A stretch of DNA of 64,000 bases from Euborellia annulipes (GCA_023213315.1 JAKCPI010005677.1:62001-126000); one strand, 5' to 3'. Counted from the first letter of the stretch, positions 22,556 through 34,742 are shown. Notes: generated by a model not told the origin, from the sequence alone. Program-made: numbers and translations.

Positions 22556-23253
22556 AGAAAATCTGGTGTGACTGGCGCACAGCACACAACTTTCTCTTAC
22601 CTTCGGTAATCGAAAGTTGTGTTCTGTGCTTGTCACACCAGATTTTTTGTGTCGACATGTATTTAGTTTCCGACAGTAGGGTACAATTGAATTCAAGATG
22701 TAAAATTTATAAGTATGGCAAAATATTTATATTTTGTTACCATGGGAACCATTTCTCCTATCTTTTCTATGGAGTACAAGAGTAAAGTGGTCTTCAGAAG
22801 ATTTCAATCACAAAATGAGAATATACATTTTATTGAAGATCTAAAAAATAATTGATTTTTGAATTTTAAAAAAAATCGTTGGAGCAAATTTAGAGAAAAT
22901 CGAAAAAAACTGAAAAAGTGCATCAGTAAAGTACTAGTACTTTTTGGCCGATTTTGTTCAAAAGCTTCGTGTCACGTCTCAGGGGGGTGCCTAACTTAAA
23001 TATAAAATTTCAACCTCCTAGCTTTTTTCGTTCTTGAGATATTTTGTTCACAGACAGACACACAGACAGACAGACACACAGACAGACAGACACACAGACA
23101 GACAGACCATGTCGCGAAAACCACTTTTTTGGATTCAGGGGACCTCAAAACGTGAAGATCCATCAAAATCTCGACATCGAATTTTTGACATGAATCCAAT
23201 ACTTTCTCTCTATATATATATTACATATATACATAGGTAAGAGAAAGTAAAAA
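22556..23253 (-). repeat. Family A element, near full length, reverse orientation
   Basis: Starts with the terminal hairpin (22,558-22,649; arms about 35 bp around 'cttaccttcggtaatc'), then 'aaagtactagtactttt', a (CAGA)n tract at 23,052-23,106, 'tcgacatcgaatttttgac' and ends 'ggtaagagaaagtaaaa'. This is the most complete copy for defining the family, about 700 bp. The frames at 22,996-23,240 are translations of the CAGA tract. Confidence 0.8.
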
Positions 23254-24164
23254 ATGCATTTATACAAATACAAAGAAAATATATCAAAGCAAGTTTTTGG
23301 CATTAATATAAAAAACCTAGCCAGCTATCATTCATCAGCGACTGGAAATTAACAATCAAAATATGAGTTATAATTTATATGAAATATAGATGTTATAATT
23401 TGTTTTATATTTATCTAACACTCACTATATGTTGAGATGTTACACGTTTGTTTTCTAGAGCTAGAGAAAAATTAATTTGTTGATATAAAAAATTATCTTA
23501 ATTTGAATAAATTATATTTCCACTTATTATTTAATATTTTAGCTATTTCAAAATAAAGACTTTCGAGTTTAAAATTTTGATTATATTTTTCTTATACAAA
23601 TATATATATATACACTGCTCACCAAAAAAGTGGCGCCCTTTGTTCTTCTTTAAGATCTATTCTAATCTATCTAAATGATACTGTGATTCATTAAACATTT
23701 AATGAAATATCTTATACATTTCTAAGTAAATTTAACACATTCATATCATTTTAATTAAATTATATAAATTATACAATTTAAATAAAATGTTATTAAAAAA
23801 AAATTTAGATTCTATTATGACTTACGGGGTACTATCCGAACAAGTTAGAGCAAGCTAGATTAAAATAAGTATTTTTAAGAAGAAACAAAATGCGCAACTT
23901 TTTTTGGCTGAGCAGTGTATATAATTTTATAATAAAAAAATTACTATAATAAAAACATCTATTTGAAGAGTGTAGTATGAGAATTTTATTATGAGAGAGA
24001 TTAGGTATTGTGTGTTTAGGGTAATATAAACCTCGCGTTATATCATCTTTGCACGAATACATATTCTCAAAATAAGAAGTTAGAGCATCTTTTTGTATAA
24101 TCAATCAGCTTAAACAGGACCTTGATTTTACGGTATATATTTACTCTTTTTTTTATTTCTCTAA
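23254..24164. other. Intergenic, A+T-rich, with a possible mariner-type end
   Basis: 'tacactgctcaccaaaaaag' (about 23,612) and 'ggctgagcagtgtata' (about 23,906) are opposed and resemble short inverted ends bounding about 310 bp. No coding content. Confidence 0.4.
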
Positions 24165-25005
24165 AAATAAAAGTCTGGTGTGACTGGCGCACAGCACACA
24201 ACTTTCTCTTACCCTTCGGTAAGAAAAAGTTGTATACTGTGCTTGTCACACCAAATTTTTTTGTGTCGAGATATATTTAGTTTCCGATAGCACCTTAGTT
24301 TCAAACTTGCATTTTAAATGTTGACTGCTTCAAATAAACTATGGTTATTTTTCAAAATTTTAATCTCATATTTGGATATTTTATATACAATAGAAAATCC
24401 TAATTAAATACAAAATTTCATAAGAATTGGAAAATAAAATTTTAAGTGTGTGCCGTTGTATAAGCCTATTTGACGTTACAACGTCTTACAAATCATGTGT
24501 CTAGAGTGGCCTTTTAGGGAGGCATCCACGGAAAAGTTTAGTAGCTTGAATAACTACTCTGTCTTAAGAGGAATAATTATGGTGAATATACGGTTAGTAA
24601 GAATGATTTTTCAGCTAAAGATTTCAGCATTTATTTTTTTCCTATTTTTTCATTTTACCGCGCTGAGGTAAATTCTAATTTAAAAAGTTTAAACCCCTGT
24701 AGATTCCGAACAGCCAATCAGATCAGACTTAATAAGATGTCAATTTGTGCAGCAAGAAAAACTCTAATAGAATGAATAAAAAAATCCCGAGTAATTAACT
24801 CCAAAATTAATTTTTTTTTTTCACAAAACCTAATTTTTTAAGCAAAAGTCGCTGGATAAAATGGATAAAAGTTTGGTCACACCTGTCATATATTGTTAGT
24901 ATGAAAATGTATGAACATGTCGTTAATGAGAACAAAGTACGAGTAAAAAAAAAACAAACAATACTTTCTCTCTATATATTTTAATATAGGTAAGAGAAAG
25001 TAAAA
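24165..25005 (-). repeat. Family A ends flanking unrelated sequence
   Basis: Hairpin end of family A at 24,165-24,262 and the opposite terminus ('aatactttctctctatatat...ggtaagagaaagtaaaa') at 24,958-25,005, but the middle lacks the family's conserved blocks. Either a replaced interior or two partial copies. Confidence 0.5.
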
Positions 25006-25016
25006 ATAGTTTGAAG

Positions 25017-25352
25017 TCAAGTAAAAGACGTTGTCACATTAAGCCAGCCAACACTAAATTTTTCTATATAAAGTAATGATAAACTATTCAATTTTTGTTG
25101 GCCTAATGTGGATCTTAAAAAATGTTTTATTCTGGCCATTGCCGAGAATGATCTTTCACCGCTTGCATTGCTTATTGGAAGGGTTAAATAAATTCTCAGA
25201 ATTATGTTTAAATTAGGGAATGTTGCAATAATATTATTTACCAGAATAAATGACCTCATGAATGCAGGCAAAATAATATTTTCTTTACTTATAAAAGTCT
25301 TAAATTGTATTACTTCATTTTTCATGCATAAGCACGGGGACGCTCGCCACAC
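25017..25352 (-). pseudogene. hAT transposase, C-terminal dimerisation domain fragment
   Basis: The minus strand encodes LRIYLTLPISNASGERSFS followed by AMARIKHFLRSTLGQQKLN and LSLLYIE, the conserved C-terminal dimerisation region of hAT transposases (consensus LP(V/I)S.A..ERSFS.....K..LRS.....RL..L). About 110 residues are open; the upstream catalytic domain is not visible. This is the only recognisable hAT transposase piece in the window and so the nearest hint to an autonomous partner of the many hAT-like MITEs, though no link by termini can be shown. Confidence 0.85.
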
Positions 25353-25621
25353 TTGTCGACTTTATCAATCAACGATTCGGCATAATTTGGATACGTTTCA
25401 GCAATAATTATGAATATCACTTTTTTCTGTTAAAAATTAATTATAAAAATTAAAAAATTAAAAACCTAATTTTCGGGCCCAAAAAGTTACGAGCCCAAGG
25501 TACGTGCCTAGGTCTTAGTCCGCCCCTGGCCTCGCGGTATTCTAATTTAGCCCAGAAAGATAAAAGCAGAGAACAGATACAGGAGAATTTATCATTAGAT
25601 AGTTATAACAAAACGCCTAAG

Positions 25622-25825
25622 CAGAGCCGGAACTTAGAGATTTTTTAGGGGGGGGGGGGCAAAATTTAAATTGCCGCCCCCTGTTTAAAATTTTCTATAC
25701 AAAATTCATATCATTTTATCTTTTTTTTTTTTTTAGTAAATCTTTCTTTAATTGCCGCCCCCTGATATCTGCCGCCAGGGGCGCATGCCCCCACTACCCC
25801 CCCCCCCCCCTAGATCCGTCCCTCG
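25622..25825. mobile_element. hAT-like MITE (CAGAGCCGGA end, G-run)
   Basis: About 204 bp; ends CAGAGCCGGAAC and ...GATCCGTCCCTCG; flanks CGCCTAAG / GGCCTAAG, a 7-of-8 target duplication. Same family as 26,354-26,553. Confidence 0.6.
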
Positions 25826-26127
25826 GCCTAAGGATATCAAAATTCATACCTTATTAGAAAAAAACTAAACATTAATATCGATAACAATTAGATATTTCAA
25901 ATTTCAAAAGTATTAAGCCTTGCAATGTCATAATTTGGTCCAGAAACATATAACGAGATTTCAATTAAATATTTTTCGAGATCTATATATTTGAATAAGA
26001 TATTAGTATTCAAGATACCTCGATTAGGATTTAACTCTCTAGTAACCTTGGACTTAACTAGCTATAGATAGATTTAACAAGTGATACATTTTTCTTAATG
26101 ATTTCTTACTTTGTTAATGAAATGCAC

Positions 26128-26330
26128 GGTCAAGGGTCCGGTGGCCTGGTGCAATAGACAGCACACCGATGCCCCAGGAAGGCTGGAGCTCCTGGGTTCT
26201 ATTTCGGGGGCCATGGGGCGCTTGGCTCACCAGCAAAAAACATGCTCACATTCTGTGCTTTCAAGAGATGCTAATGAAAATAGGAAAAAACGTTGATTCT
26301 CACTTTATCTCTATCTTGAATTTGATATTC
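26128..26330 (+). repeat. tRNA-derived SINE, family 1
   Basis: Pol III promoter-like boxes: A box at about 26,141-26,156 (GTGGCCTGGTGCAATAG) and B box GGTTCTATTTC (26,195-26,205), spaced as in tRNA genes, followed by a non-tRNA body. A second copy is on the minus strand at 55,890-56,010. Confidence 0.65.
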
Positions 26331-26353
26331 TCACTTCACCTGTGTGCCTCGAA

Positions 26354-26553
26354 CAGGGCCGGATCTAGGGGGGGGGGGGGCAGTGGGTGCCTGTGCCCCG
26401 GGCGGCAGATATCGGGGGGCGGCAATTAAAAAAAGATTTATTAAAAAAAAAAAAAGGTAAAATTATATGAATTTTGTATAGAAAATCTTAAGGAGAGAGC
26501 GGCCAATTAAATTTTGCCCCCCCCCCCCTAAAAATGTCCTAGTTCCGGCCCTG
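26354..26553. mobile_element. hAT-like MITE (CAGGGCCGGA ends)
   Basis: 200 bp; ends CAGGGCCGGATCTAGG / CTAGTTCCGGCCCTG; perfect 8-bp duplication GCCTCGAA at 26,346-26,353 and 26,554-26,561. Confidence 0.85.
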
Positions 26554-26561
26554 GCCTCGAA

Positions 26562-27169
26562 CAAGAATTTTCCATTCCTCTTCTAGCTCTGACCAACAAA
26601 TTCTTCTCTTGCTTCTCTCTTTTAATTCATTTCTTTTTGATCCATTTATTTTCTTTACATAATTATAATTTCCTCTTCTTGATATAGGCCTATGACTTTT
26701 TATTTTATTTTTTAGTGAATCCTAAAATGATGATTAGAATTCATAAGACAATTATTTTTTAGTTATCTTTAAAATGAATATTCTCATTTTCTCCTCAAAG
26801 TTGTTTGAAGGCTAATTTACTTTTGTATTGCATAGAAAAGATAAAGATAAGATTGCCATGTAGGCCCGATTAATTTATTTTTTCCCGGTTGAGGACCAGG
26901 AACGGCACCCGAGGGATTATAGCTATAGCTAATACAATTTGCCAATATCGAACGAACATTCAACAAACTAACAAAGTAATAAAGTTTCCGCTATAATCCA
27001 AGTTTTTTAAACGCTCTTATTTAATTTTATACTTTAACACTTTCAGGAATTGATAATATTATTTCTGAATGATTTAAAAAAATAATTACCTAACATTTTT
27101 ATTTTTTATCTTTATTAATTACAATTTATTTATTAATTTTTCTAGATTTTTTGTTGAAAAGCGCGGTTT
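26562..27169. other. Intergenic upstream of EFHD2, no feature seen
   Basis: Low-complexity A+T-rich sequence; 26,740-26,870 weakly echoes the family A interior ('tagttatctttaaaatg'). Confidence 0.35.
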
Positions 27170-27476
27170 TTATTTGACTTTCACTTGTTAATTGCTGATT
27201 GGTCGCAGGGAACGCGAAATGAGCTTTCTAAATTCCTGTGAACCCCAAATGCCTGTTTTTAATTCTATTTCTAAACTCATATGACTTGAATATGTTTAAA
27301 ATATTTCATTAGATAACAAGTGAGATTTGATTTTATTAAATATCCTAATGAATCAATTCTCGTGACTCATTTGTGACTCGCAGTAGATAAAAATCCATTC
27401 ATTCGCTCTGCGAACTTTGAACATTCACTTTTTAATTTCCAGAAGCTTTTCGCTCTCAGAACTAATAAAGGGCAGC
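27170..27476 (+). promoter_or_regulatory. Putative EFHD2 promoter and 5' leader
   Basis: Less A+T-rich than its surroundings, with an inverted CCAAT box (ATTGG at about 27,199) and TCATTC initiator-like sequence near 27,395-27,403, about 75 bp before the ATG at 27,477. Position and composition suggest a promoter; no TATA box is assigned. Inference only. Confidence 0.3.
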
Positions 27477-28246
27477 ATGTGCGAAAATGACGAACTTGCG
27501 TCTATTTTAAATCGACGACAGAAAATTAATGATTTAGAGGAGCCGCCGACGTTACATTTTAAAAATGTTAAGAAAAACATCTTCATTGAATTCAGCGAAT
27601 TTTCAAGAAGTGAAATTAAAGAATATCAAAATAAATTTAACAGGTAATTAAATGAATTAAATTTTTTTTAATTTACTTAATTAATTCTGATTATTGCAGC
27701 TTTGACAGTGGAAAAGATGGATTTCTCGATTTACAAGAGTTTAAAGTGATGATGGAAAAATTAGGAGCTCCTCAAACTCATTTAAGTTTGAAGGCGATGA
27801 TCAAGGAAGTCGATGAGGATAACGATGGAAAAATTAGCTTTCGAGAGGTAAGAAAGATGCATCTAAAAAAATTATTCCGCTTAATAAGTTTAATTTAAAT
27901 TTGATCGTACTGTCAATCCGTGAAATTGGTCAATTAATATTTAACAAGTCAAGGCAATATTTTGTCTATGTAACATCAAACAATTATAACATTTAATTTA
28001 TTTCTTCTCAAGCCACTTAGTTTTTATCATCTTTAGATTCCCCAATAAATTTTTATCTTGCTATATCCATTAGAAATTAGAAAGTTAGATGCAAGAGATT
28101 TATTTTTATTTTATTCGAAGCTATTTAATTTATATATCTAATACTAATATATAAAATAAATATATGTACTTTACGTATTTCTTGAAAAAATTTCGAGACA
28201 GGCTGATGAAATATCAAACTTTGGAAATACAAGACAGATGGTTAAC

Positions 28247-28285
<39 letters not shown>

Positions 28286-30191
28286 CATCTTCTTTAAGCA
28301 ATTCTTTTTGTTCATTTGTTTTTTTTCTTCCTTCCACTGAAATAATTCAACAGAACAATTTTGTTATTTTTTGCTGTTTGTCTGTTGTTAGAAATCCCAC
28401 CTTCTTTTTTATTGTCCCGATTAATATTGATTAAAAATATCGCTTTTTTTTTAGTTTATGATGATTTATCGTAAAGCAAAAGCTGGAGATTTGGATGAAA
28501 ATAGTGGATTAAAAGCTCTGGCTAAATTGACAGAAATTAACGTGGAAGAAGTTGGTGTAGAGGGAGCTAAAAAAATTTTTCGAAGCCAAGGTAACTTTCT
28601 CCGTCATTATTATTCGCTGAATGCGGGCCCAGTCGATATTTTTTAATCTTACATTGAATGACAAAGTTAAGTTCCATCAATGCTTTTTCGACATTTCATT
28701 ATTTCATTGATTTTTTTTAATATAAAAAATTTTTAATTAAAAATATTAAAGTCTAAATTTTTCAATAAATAATTTCATCATCTTTTATAAATGCAATAAA
28801 ATAATCACATGTAGAAAACGCATGGAAAGGGACTTGACTTTAGCTCTACTTATTACACATATCATTATTTGTATTTTGTTTAATTGCTAATAATTTGATT
28901 ATTTATTGTCAACTTTCTATCATTTCTTGAAAATTTTCTTTATACTGAATCGTTTTAGATTTATTTGTTTAGGTGTGTATTTGGGGAAATCTTAAATAAA
29001 ATTCCTTTTGGTGAATGCAATCAAAGGTTGGCGTCTTTATAACTTTGCTTTTCATAAAGACAGCCTATTATAGATCATCATTTAATTTCATTAAGATCTC
29101 AATTACCTAGGCTTTTAGCTTTTCATATTTCATTGGATTTATTTGACTTTATACACCCAGAGAAGATATTTTGTAAAGTTTTATGATCCAAATCTACTAT
29201 CTTATTAGATCTTTTTAATAGAAACCAAATAACATTAAATTTTTTGTTACAATTGGTTCCAGAAGAATGACAATAACAATTCCAATTAAATAAAATGATA
29301 TAGAAGTTTAGAATAAATAAAAACATTTGAATATTGCATATGAGAGATATAATAATAGAAATTGAGAGGTTGCAGTCAAAAGAAAAAGTTTGTAATAAAA
29401 AAAGAAAAATTAACAATTAAGGAGTTATTTCATATTTGACTGCATCTTTCCCTACTGACCGCAACCTTTCACCTTAAAAAACAAAAACATTTAATGATGT
29501 ATAAGGGTATTCAAAAGCCGATATATTGAATAATACCAAATCAATATTTTATAACATTTGGACATCAATGTAAATTCTTCATCATTATAAATGCAATGAA
29601 ATAATCACATGTAGAAAACGCATCGATAGGGACTATACGTCTCTATACTCTGCTTCAAAAAAAAAAAAAAAACTGGAGTGACTAGCTACATAGCACACAA
29701 CTTTCCTTACCTTCTGTAATTGAAAGCTCTGTTAACATATTAATATATTTAGTTTTCAGAATCTGAGATTTAATCATTAGAGAAAAATATCTGTATTTTG
29801 TTACTATGTCAAACATCTTCTGTCTTTTCTGAGGTACAAAAAATTTGAGCCTTGTATGGTTGTAATGAGATATTTTGTTTACACAAAACAACCCACTTCA
29901 GTGGTTAAAAACGTGTATTTCCATCAAAATCTTGATTAAAAAAAAAGGAAAACAAAAACTGGAGACAAAATTCTGCCTTTGCAAATGAATATTTAAAAAA
30001 CTCTTTGAAATAAAAGTGCTAATAAATGATTTAAATTATTTTTACAGATTGAAGATTTAAATAAAAGTGATAAAATAAAAAATGACATTCTTCTAGAACA
30101 AGAAGAAAAGAAGAGAGAAGAAGAGGAGAAGCTCAAGAGAAAGGAATTATTTAAGAAAAAAGCATCCCTTTTCCAAAGTATCGAATCGTAA
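27477..30191 (+). CDS. EFHD2: EF-hand domain protein EFHD2 / Swiprosin (Swip-1)
   Basis: Calcium-binding, actin-associated regulator of cell shape and motility. Exons: 27477-27643, 27700-27847, 28455-28590, 30048-30191 (stop TAA). ATG 27,477 is chosen because MCENDELASILNRRQKIND starts like the family; the upstream in-frame TTG is not credible. EF-hand 1 loop DSGKDGFLDLQE and EF-hand 2 loop DEDNDGKISFRE keep the acidic ligand positions; between them EFKVMMEKLGAPQTHL is the family signature. The C-terminal exon encodes a charged coiled coil (LLEQEEKKREEEEKLKRKEL). About 200 residues, near the family's 217-240. Exon 3 ends in phase 1 and the last exon opens in phase 0, so a tiny exon of 3n+2 nt, or another splice choice, is missing between 28,591 and 30,047. 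Confidence 0.92.
28254..28279. repeat. (AT)n microsatellite in EFHD2 intron 2
   Basis: About 26 bases of AT dinucleotide. Confidence 0.85.
28776..29645. repeat. Direct repeat pair within EFHD2 intron 3
   Basis: 'taaatgcaataaaataatca' plus 'catgtagaaaacgcat' at about 28,787-28,830 recurs at about 29,588-29,634 with few changes; the 0.8 kb between them has no recognised feature. Confidence 0.55.
29655..29900 (-). repeat. Decayed family A fragment in EFHD2 intron 3
   Basis: Contains 'actggagtgactagctacat', 'agcacacaactttccttacc' and 'ttctgtaattgaaag', a diverged version of the family A terminal hairpin, followed by decayed interior sequence. Confidence 0.55.
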
Positions 30192-32704
30192 ATATATATA
30201 TATATATATCTTTATGTTAATATAGTTTGTTAAGATAATCATTCCTTATCGAAAAACATTTTATCTTTGACGACAAAACCGTTATTTCCGTTTACAAATA
30301 TTTACTTCCTTAGTTGTTAAGCAACTATTCTATTTTTTGATAAAAAATAATTTTTTTATTATTATGTATAATTTGATATTATTGAATAATTCAGTATTAT
30401 ATTGTTTTATGGATATTAGATAATTTTAAGATTTAATATTTCTTCTAAATAATAAAAAAATGTTTTATTTAAAACAAATTGGTAAAAAAATTGAACTAAA
30501 TAATTATTAGAGCAAAAATTAATAAATAAAGCGACAAATGTTTACAAATTAAAGAATAGTCAAAATATACATATATGAAAACAATTCCTGGTAGAAAAAA
30601 GGCAAAAAAAAATTCTTTGGAAAAATGCAGTTTTTTTTTTTTTTTTTACTTTCATTAGGATTATTAGCTTCGTATATTTAATAAAGTTTTCATAAAATTA
30701 ATTTAAATTAACAATTTTTCTTTTGCTAATTTAAAAAATAAGTTTTTTTCTGTTAATTCTTTTAAAATAAATCAGTAATTTCGAGTCCTAATAATTATAT
30801 ATTTTTTCATGTACTAAATATTTTACAATAATTTTCTTAATAACAAAAATTAGAGAAAACAGAATTTCATATAAAAAATATAACTATATATTAAAATCTT
30901 GAAAGATAAAAAAATATAAATGCAACTCTAATATTAACAAGTTAGTAAATATTCAAGTTCCGTTCTGATTATTTCATTTAATGATTAATTAAAAGAATTT
31001 TTAAATAACAGCGACGCTCCCAACCATGAAAATAGAATTCAATCATTTGGAAATTAATTTTTTATTAAAAAAAATTTTCTATTTGGAAAATAATCTTTAG
31101 AAATTGTTTGTTTTGAATAAAATATTATTTATTCCTATTAAAGATATTCTATTGTATTCAAAAGCCTCGATCTATCTAAATTATACAAAGATAGAATAGA
31201 AATTCAAATGAATATAAAATAAAAAAAAACACATGATATCTAGCTAGATTCTAGATTGTTTCCTAAAATAGATAAGACTATCGTTAAAAGACAGATAAAT
31301 ATTGAGTAACATTCTTATTATATGAGATCGTCAATTCATAGATAAACTATTGTATGTAAAAATAGAAATAAAAATAAAGGTTTAACTTGAAAATAAAGTC
31401 AACGCTATTTTAAAAAGGTATGGTATACAAATATGTCAGTTTACTTGTTTAATCTAAGACTGACCATCTTGGAATTAAAATGGGTTTGTAATCTAACATT
31501 TGACTTCTGAAAAGAAACCTCCAATGGATATTACAAAAGCGTAGTTAATTCGCGATTGATAGCATCGCATCTTTATCCCGCAAGAACCGGGTTCGTTTTG
31601 CTTCAATTAATATTTTAAAAAAAATAAAAATCACTCCATCAAACGTAGGGATAAATAAAATTACACAGATGATGCAAATGAATTCTTTTAAGAGTTATTG
31701 AACCAAATAACTGATTTGATACAAATTGAAACAAATTTCATATACCTATATAAGGATGAGATATAAAATTGTTTATCAACTTGGAATGATAAAAAAATAA
31801 CCACAGCAGGGTTTTGTGGACTTGAGTTTTATCAAATTATTAAAAGAGAGAGAAAAACTAAGACTAAGGAAAATTATGAAATAAGAAATATTTCTCAGCT
31901 CCGTTGATTAATATCCCACTTTCTAGTGAACATTTCGAGACAAAATTAAGATAAAATTTTCAAGTGAAAAGTAAGAAGAAAAAATGGCATTATCTCGTTT
32001 GTCCTCATAACGGCATATAACTTGATTTTGTGTCGAAATCGTTTCCAAGTCCACTCAACTCGTTAATAAAAAAGTCGAAATTTGTGAAGATGTTAAGAAC
32101 CATATCACTATGATAATCTCACCCAAATTTATTGTTCTTTTCTCATTCGATGGTTTGCATTTGTATCGACGATAAAAATAATTGTTTTATATTTTTAATA
32201 GATAACACAAATATTCGCTGTTTTAAAATATATTTAAAAATTAATATTTTTATTATCAAATCCAAAAATGAAATTAGTTTTGATGTTGCATATTTATATA
32301 TATATATATATACGATTTTGTTATATATAAAAATAAATATATATATGTACATATATATATATATTGCTCGAAAATAAATATTTTTTTAAAAAATTCAATG
32401 TTATTATTTTAATTTCTTAAGTATGTAACTATTATATTTTATTCGGTGTACTATTTCATACTGAATAAAATCTAATTAGACGAGTCAAATTGCATAAATC
32501 TATCCATTTTATGTAAGTTCAAATGTTTAACTATATATAGGATGTGAAAAAATAAAGTGAGAACGTTTAAAATGCTATAAATAAAAAACAATTGAGTATA
32601 GCATTTTTACGTAATTTTTTCATTCAAGTTTTAACAATGATGATTGGAATAAAGGAGATATGGAAGCAGAGGCAGCCAAAAATAAAAATCTCTGAATGCT
32701 TAAC
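30192..32704. other. Intergenic between EFHD2 and RFX 3' ends, A+T-rich
   Basis: Very A+T-rich. A tRNA-like B box 'gggttcgttttgc' near 31,590 after 'attgatagcatcgcatctt' looks like a SINE remnant. AT tracts at about 32,293-32,312 and 32,336-32,364. The short frames here are A+T artefacts. Confidence 0.4.
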
Positions 32705-32765
32705 CAATCAGCTGGAGACGTTTCGGTCTATTTATTATAAACCATCTTCAGTCCATTCTAAAACA
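32705..32765 (-). ncRNA. Hammerhead-ribozyme-like motif, intact core
   Basis: Minus strand: helix I UGGA (32,755-32,752), CUGAAGA (32,751-32,745), helix II of 6 bp (GGUUUA with UAGACC), GAAA (32,724-32,721), CG, UC at the expected cleavage position, then UCCA (32,716-32,713) pairing back with UGGA. Every conserved core base of the hammerhead consensus is present. Helix III is reduced to almost nothing, as reported for hammerheads in Penelope-like elements. Confidence 0.58.
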
Positions 32766-32974
32766 TATACATATAAATATATAAAGTTGTTTTTTACTTA
32801 AAATATTAATTAATATTATAAATAATTTACAATTGGTATATTTATGCTCAGAGTTGGTCAGATAATAATTAATATACATTATTGTAAAATAGAAAACTAT
32901 TATATATGTATATAATGAAATTTGGGCGTAAATGAATATGATGGTTACTTGTGTGAGTTTCAAATATATCTATG

Positions 32975-33012
32975 ACTAGCCGCAAGGTTCGCCTTCGGCG
33001 AACCTTGCGCTA
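32975..33012. repeat. G+C-rich perfect hairpin
   Basis: 'cgcaaggttcgcc' / 'ggcgaaccttgcg' around a 3-base TTC loop, flanked by 'ctagc' on both sides, in otherwise A+T-rich DNA. Related hairpins occur at 38,341-38,383 and 54,378-54,415. Confidence 0.7.
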
Positions 33013-34149
33013 GCCAAGGGGGCTTAGGAAAAATATAGGAAAGTGGCTAAGATTAAAAAAAAACACTCTCTATATTTCTATTATTTAAAATAATTTCAAA
33101 ATTTTCTTGAGAAAAACAATGAATGAATTTAAATAATTACATCCTCTTCAAAATACGGCAATTCTTTATTTTCAGTGAACCCCTCAATATTTGCCCTCGA
33201 ATCATTTATTGTTTCTAACCTCAAAATATTATGAGAAATTTCCCTTCTCTATAAATATTTTTGAAAATATAAAAAAAAAAATTATAAAGAAAGAATTGTA
33301 AATATTACAGCAAAAAACTTGCCTTGGGGGCCTTGGGTACATTCTGAGAGGTCAATGATGATGGAATAAATCGAAGTAAGTGGGCCCTGGGCAGAAAAAA
33401 GATATCTGCAGTTTTGGGCGGATTTTTACATAATCATATGTTCTTCTATACCCTTCAATATTTTCATATTTTACCGAAAGGGGTTGAAATTACCCCTTGA
33501 CAAAGTTGAAAAAAAAATTATGATGTGTGAAATATAAAGAAAAACATATGTCAAAAAATCAAAAAAAATATGAGTTAATACAAGAAAAACAAAAATATTT
33601 CCAGAAAGAAGATTAATTTATCTATGATTCAAAAAAAAATTCATTCAAATTGGATCAATATTAATACATGAAAAAAATTTCTGAACTTAAAACGCAAAGA
33701 AAAGTTAGTAAGTTTTCTTGCCCACTTTGGCGCTCTATAACTCGGGTTTGGGTTGGGTAAAAAAAAAATGAATTATTGTCCTGAGGTCCACATATAGTCT
33801 ATTATTGGTGTGCAAAACGTTGTTTTTATATTTTGAAGTTCATTTTTTCGAATTTTGGCCGCTTTTTTCCTATTTCAGCCCACTGTGCGGCGCTAGCATA
33901 TTCTCAGCGGGGGGCAGATTACAAACAGGGGGGTGGGGGGGGAGTCAATAAATATATAGGCTATATCAACAGAGCTCTAGGCCCTGGCGGGCGGCGTCTT
34001 GGGATATGACTAAGAGTTGCCCAGATAAATCTGTTTTAATTAATTTTGCACAGTAATATGAAATTATAAAGTAAAAAACGTATTTCAAATATAATTATCA
34101 ATTTGATTCTAATAGAAAGCAGGTCCCGAAAAAAGCATTTAAATGTTTC
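33013..34149. other. Intergenic, no gene seen
   Basis: A+T-rich, with a G-run at 33,910-33,945 and a 'ggccctggcgggcggcgtct' segment (33,979-33,999) shared with the hairpin repeats at 38.35 and 54.37 kb. Confidence 0.4.
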
Positions 34150-34205
34150 TCGATTCTGGAAACGTTTCGAGATATATTTAATGTCTCATCTTTAGTCAGT
34201 ATATA
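34150..34205 (-). ncRNA. Hammerhead-like motif, mutated core
   Basis: Minus strand: CTAAAGA (34,195-34,189; consensus CUGAAGA), helix II GAGA/UCUC, GAAACGUUUC (GAAA 34,168-34,165). One core base has changed. Confidence 0.38.
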
Positions 34206-34400
34206 AAAATTATTTGTCGATTTATGATAAAATTACATACCCCTTATTCTGTAGATAAATTTTTAATTTACATGAAAATTTCGTCGTTACGTTAAGTAGT
34301 CGTTACAGTACAGCATATGTACATAAATGTTTTCATAATGACGAATGATCATACTCAAGTGTGGAAAAATACATATGCTCTGCTATAACGTTACCTTATG

Positions 34401-34742
34401 CAGGGGCGCCGGAACGAATTTGAATCAGGGGGGGGCAAAAAAATTTTTTTCAGAAAATTAAAATAATTTAATATGTTCAAATAGTATAAAACAAAAACAA
34501 ATCTACTATAAAACTTTAAAAATTTTAAATAAAATCACAATTTTAATAAAATTAAAATTTTAAAAAATTGCGTAGTGATTTTTCAAAAATTTTTGGAAAA
34601 AAATGAATTTTTTACTCTTTTAATTTAGAAGATTTTATTTTTCAAAAGTAAAAATATATCATTTTTAATAATAAATGAAATAAAAGATGAAATTTTGTCC
34701 CCCTCTGCCCCCCCCCCCCCCTGTGGGATGCCTGGACCATGG
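34401..34742. mobile_element. hAT-like MITE with CAGGGGCGCC end
   Basis: 342 bp; left end CAGGGGCGCCGGAAC, C-run near the right end; 8-bp duplication ACCTTATG at 34,393-34,400 and 34,743-34,750. Terminal inverted repeat is weak, so the right boundary rests on the duplication. Confidence 0.55.

Noticed and set aside
22996..23240. Opposed open frames of 67 and 68 residues
   Set aside because: They translate a (CAGA)n tract within a family A repeat.
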